Assembly: GCF_000204055.1 (NCBI RefSeq)
Contig: NW_006768770.1
Location: 2,193,837-2,257,836 of the forward strand
Source: Melampsora larici-populina 98AG31
Taxonomy: Eukaryota > Basidiomycota > Pucciniomycetes > Pucciniales > Melampsoraceae
Reading direction: 5' to 3'
DNA: 64,000 bases
The position numbers and the translations under genes are program-made. Below are positions 60,451 through 64,000 of this stretch, in pieces (the first letter of the stretch is position 1; each line of letters opens with the position of its first letter). A model generated the notes under the pieces. The model did not search any database. It was not told where the DNA came from and was given only the letters and a program-made list of their open reading frames with translations.

Positions 60451-60504
60451 TCAGAGAGTCTCAGAGAGAGTCTCAGAGAGAGTCTCAGAGCGAGTGAGTC
60501 TCAG
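60451..60504. repeat. Short tandem repeat, AGAGAGTCTC units
   Basis: Four to five imperfect copies of a unit close to AGTCTCAGAGAG follow each other, the last degenerate (GCGAGTGAGTCTCAGG). Confidence 0.8.
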
Positions 60505-60790
60505 GATAAGACTGATACTGTTACACTCCCATCTCTCGAGCCTTTCTGAGGGTACACATAACAATCTTGGGGTTTGAAATTTCAAATCCAAAAATAAGGA
60601 GCCTCAATGAATCAACACGATCACAAGCTCTGTCAAGATTCTGAAGAGGCCATTTCCTTGAGAACTCAATAGAGCCCATCTGACTTTTTTTTTGGAACAA
60701 ATGGACTTGTGACTCGGGGTGAAAAAGTGAAGTGAAAAAACACCCACCAAAAGGAGACTATTAGTCACGCAATGATTGATGTTTAATGTG

Positions 60791-60849
60791 CAAGCCCCCT
60801 GTGCCAGGGGCGGACAAGTCCAAAAAAAACACCTGGCACAGTGGGCTTG
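60791..60849. repeat. Hairpin with 18-nt arms
   Basis: CAAGCCCCCTGTGCCAGG (60791-60808) pairs with CCTGGCACAGTGGGCTTG (60832-60849) with one mismatch, leaving a 23-nt loop that includes a run of eight A. No target duplication is seen. It may be a very short MITE or a collapsed pair of transposon ends. Confidence 0.75.
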
Positions 60850-61383
60850 TCGTTAAGTTAGGGTTTCTCAGTCTGCAATCTGCTTGCCACAAGTCCCTCA
60901 CAGCCAGCGCCTGCCAGTGCCCTGCCCTGCTCACGCCGGAACTCTCTTTTTCTACCTGCCACTCCTACTGCTCAGCAATGTTGCTTACGGATTGGCTTGC
61001 CTACTCTACAGTCCGCTTGCCTTCAACACTGCCACTCTCAACACCTTGCGCTTGGCTGCCGTCGCAATTGTTCATGCTACACCATCAGCTAGACACTTCC
61101 TTCCATTGTTCAATCACCGGCCGCCTCACTTCAAATCACATCTCATTTAAAATTGGCAAACAAAACTCAACCCAATTTGATCTCAATTATTAAAACTCAT
61201 TTACAATCCTCATTCACAATTCATATCTCATTGAATTTGTTATCAACCCATCCATCCACTCAAGATGAATATATCATTATCATCATACCTAAATCTCAAA
61301 CCAATTTCAACGAGCAAATCAATCTAGAAGCAGATGCTCATTTGTCCAATTTGGATCCTCAGCTTAATCTCTTGCTTGGAAAT

Positions 61384-62058
61384 TCAAGATGTGGGCGCGT
61401 GTTTTCAAAATTCAGGCGCACTGGTGCAGCAGTTTTCATTCAAAAAAAACATGTTGCACCCCTGTGCAAAGGGTGCGACGCACTCACATCTCAATTGGCC
61501 TTTTTTGGATGAATGAATGACGGGAAGTATCTCTTGTGGTTCAATACAAATCATCTACATCATGTGGATAGAGTTCCAAGCAGAAAACAAAGTTAGGGAA
61601 TCTTGGGCAAATCATTTAAAGAGATAATCAACACCCCAGGTCACTCCAGGACTGTCTGGAATATTAATTGTATGAGACTCTTGAGCTAAACCAGAAGACC
61701 AACTTTTCTCAAACAATCAAAAATCAAGAATCAAAGTCACAAATCCAGGTTCATCCACATAAAGGCTGGGATCCAAATGTGCAGATACACCTGCTTCAAA
61801 AAACACCAATTTGTGTGTCAAACCTTGCCATCGGACCCCCTGTTTAGACTTTGGCTGAATCAACTTGGAGTTGGTTGAATCATTCTTTGCCATCGTAGCA
61901 TGTGGCATTAAGCTGAAGACTGAAAATGAAGACTTGATACACCTTTCAAAGGCTGGGCCCTACTGGGCCCTCTCGCACCCTGCGCACCCCCTTCTTTTGA
62001 ACTTTCGGGTGCGTCTGCACCCCTGTGCGGCGCACCCTGGTTCGCGCCCACAACCTGA
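61384..62058. mobile_element. hAT-type MITE, 675 bp
   Basis: Ends TCAAGATGTGGGCGCG and inverted TCAGGTTGTGGGCGCG match at 14 of 16 bases, and the perfect 8-bp duplication TTGGAAAT is at 61376-61383 and 62059-62066. GC-rich subterminal regions at both ends share GCACCCCTGTGC. The interior (about 61500-61950) has no recognisable gene. Confidence 0.87.
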
Positions 62059-62066
62059 TTGGAAAT

Positions 62067-64000
62067 GTCCAATTCTGATAAATGATTTCACATGATAAGA
62101 TCAAAGTATCTCTTCGAAAACTTTCAAAGAGAAATGAGCAAATCTCAAACTTCTATCCATCAGTCCTAAATCAACAACCTGGATATGGATCTGTGTGGAT
62201 ATCAATACACCTCTGTACAGGGCTGAGAAGGTCGGCTACTTTTGGAAAGCAATGTGGCGGTACCTATAGCGTGAAACACAACCAACTTCTGTACACATTG
62301 AGATTTTGTCCATACAACATCACATCTTCAAAAGCAATTTGTTAATTTCTTTGAACAATCATTAGATCGAGGTCAATGGGATGATTTGGGATGATGAAGA
62401 TGTTGCTTGAAAATGTTATGATTGATGGGTTAAAAATTGACAAATATAATCAAGGATCCCACTATTTAGAGCCCCCTCGGCTGATATCCGGAGCCCCCCG
62501 GGTTTTAACCAAAACCTGCGTGACCCAATGACACCCCACTGATTTTAGCCTATAATTTGCGTGTTTGGACCTCGAGGGCTCCCTAAGAGGGCACAGATTA
62601 ACAAATGAGCCCCTTTTTGATTGTTAATTAACGTATTTGTAGCCCCTGCATCATTGATGGGGCAACAAATATCAAGAAAACAAATCAAAGGGCTCCCAAT
62701 TTGTTTGGCGCCTGGACCGGCCCCTTGCGTGCACAGACATTGGCCCCTCAAGTGACTCTTTTTCCTTGCCTGATTCTTCCTCCTTACCTGTTCCCCCTAC
62801 TGATCACAATTTCAAATTTCAAACAGCAACCGGAATCTGACCAACCATTCAGTTAATCACCAACCCAGTTACCACATCCAAATCAACCTCGCCAAGTCAT
62901 CAACTGGCCAAGGAGTTCGATTTCCAAGCTATGATTGAAGATATTCAATTTAGTCCAATTCAATAGCTACTTCCGCAAGACTTGATGCCCTCTTTAATTG
63001 AAGTTTTATAGTTCAAATCCAACCAAATTCATCTCTCCACCAATTAAAAATGACCTTCCTTTGAAACAATCATTCAATTTAACTCAACAAAACCATGCAA
63101 GACTTTATAATTGTCCTTCAGTTAATCGAGGGTAAATGCAAAAGTCTTATAAAATTTATTGTTCTATTTGGTAAAAAAATTTGACGTTTTTTTTTCAAAA
63201 CAAGATTTTGTTTTGTCTTCCTTATTCAAATGCTAAAAGAAAGGTGCAGCCTTGACTATAAGTATACTCTTTCAACAAGTTCAAGTTGGATTTGAAGAAA
63301 TCTAGATTGTATTGTAATCAAAATGAAGCTGGGATCTGGTGTGTCAAGATCATAAATATTAAACGCAAACCAGGTTCGCTTACAAAACTCGACAAAATCT
63401 ACCATTAGTGTGATTTTTGAGTTTTGCACATGGGCAGAAATCAATTAATGTGGATCAATTTGCATTCACCATCATTTTGAATCTATCATTTACCCGACGA
63501 CGACGTGGCTCTATTCAATCACACCCACAGGATCTCTCTCCTAGACACATTGCTCTTATCAACCGCTGCTGCCGCTGCTGATGCCTTTCAACAATCACGC
63601 AATCCATCTTTTCGAACAAGACTCCCCCAAATCAGTCGATCCATTAGCTCATCATCATATCATCATCACATCGTGATTGTCTTTTGTTTGTAAAAGTTAA
63701 GCGCCAAAAGTCATTAAACGTTAGTTACCAGCCTTGAACACATTGTCCGTCCCTTCATGACTCTATTTCATGCATAATTTTTCTTGGCCAAAACTGATAT
63801 CTAACCTTTGTCTTTCCTCTGATTATAATCATCCAATACTAGATCAAATGAACGATTCAATGATTGGTTGGATTCGGAGCAGATGTAGGACTTGAAGGAA
63901 GTTGGAAATACAGAGCCAAACAATACTATGTACGTCTTCCACCAATCTCCATTTCCATGATCCTGATTTGCATCATTTCATCATCATCTGTGATATGTCT
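62067..64000. other. Intergenic / possible start of a gene at right edge
   Basis: A GC-richer patch at 62460-62750 has AGCCCC/GGGGCT words and an inverted pair (AACAAATGAGCCCC near 62600 and its partner near 62690), perhaps an old MITE. From about 63480 the sequence is more gene-like. A CTGCTGCCGCTGCTG stretch sits near 63562, and a short frame near 63869-63928 reads GFGADVGLEGSWKYRAKQYY before a GTACGT donor-like site. I could not build a chain of exons, so no gene is called. Confidence 0.35.

Larger units (their letters stand above)
58235..61375. other. Intergenic region with repeats, no gene
   Basis: It may include the 5' end of the DIRS element just above 58234. It holds a CACTA-type MITE (59051-59719), a short tandem repeat (60451-60504) and a perfect-looking hairpin (60791-60849). 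An open stretch at 60884-61150 is C/T-rich and has no recognisable domain; I do not call it a gene. Confidence 0.5.

Noticed and set aside
60884..61193. Overlapping C/T-rich frames of 88-135 codons on the plus strand
   Set aside because: No domain, no splice support and low-complexity composition; not called as a gene.
62460..62750. GC-rich patch as another TIR element
   Set aside because: An inner inverted pair exists, but the outer ends do not pair and no target duplication was found.
63500..64000. A gene starting at the right edge, with a frame reading GFGADVGLEGSWKYRAKQYY
   Set aside because: The upstream frame hits a stop and no acceptor site fits; the window ends before more exons could be tested.
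1..64000. CRISPR arrays, tRNA and rRNA genes
   Set aside because: Looked for repeat-spacer periodicity and cloverleaf-like or rRNA-like sequence; none was convincing, and CRISPR is not expected in a fungal nucleus.

Overview
The window looks like a stretch of a basidiomycete nuclear genome, most likely a rust fungus (Pucciniales). Host-type genes have many short GT-AG introns of about 65-135 bp. Intergenic DNA is AT-rich and full of transposons, including Ty3/gypsy with a chromodomain, DIRS-type, hAT, CACTA-like and many MITEs. A piece of mitochondrial DNA uses TGA as Trp, as fungal mitochondria do. The rust assignment is inference.

Layout. 1-8.6 kb: a chromovirus whose reverse transcriptase is split by a 1.3-kb DNA element, followed by a decayed hAT transposase. 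8.6-16 kb: a CACTA-type MITE with an assembly gap, then an intact autonomous hAT (12363-15242) and a hAT MITE. 16-21.6 kb: no recognisable gene. 21.6-45.4 kb: the gene-bearing core, with a secreted GPI-type chitin deacetylase (-), an Asn/His-rich C2H2 zinc-finger protein (+), dynactin p62/DCTN4 (-), a PTR2-type peptide transporter with 15 exons (+), an unrecognised Ser-rich coiled-coil protein (+) and importin alpha (+). 45.4-50 kb: MITEs only. 50.1-51.7 kb: a hAT-type element carrying mitochondrial nad2-nad3 DNA. 53.3-58.2 kb: a defective DIRS-type tyrosine-recombinase retrotransposon (-) with a MITE inside gag. 58.2-64 kb: more MITEs and no convincing gene.

The main discovery is the element at 50091-51662. 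It has hAT terminal inverted repeats, a perfect 8-bp target duplication and about 1.2 kb of mitochondrial DNA between the ends. The intact hAT at 12363-15242 has near-identical ends, so its transposase could in principle move the mitochondrial cargo. A second theme is decay by C-to-T change at CpG: premature stops are all TGA where CGA is the simplest ancestor, and two catalytic residues of the DIRS element are lost the same way.

The host genes are ordinary housekeeping or cell-surface genes and do not form an operon or cluster. Exon-intron structures were derived by hand by joining GT-AG sites that keep the reading frame and the family alignment. They are consistent in frame, but no transcript was checked.
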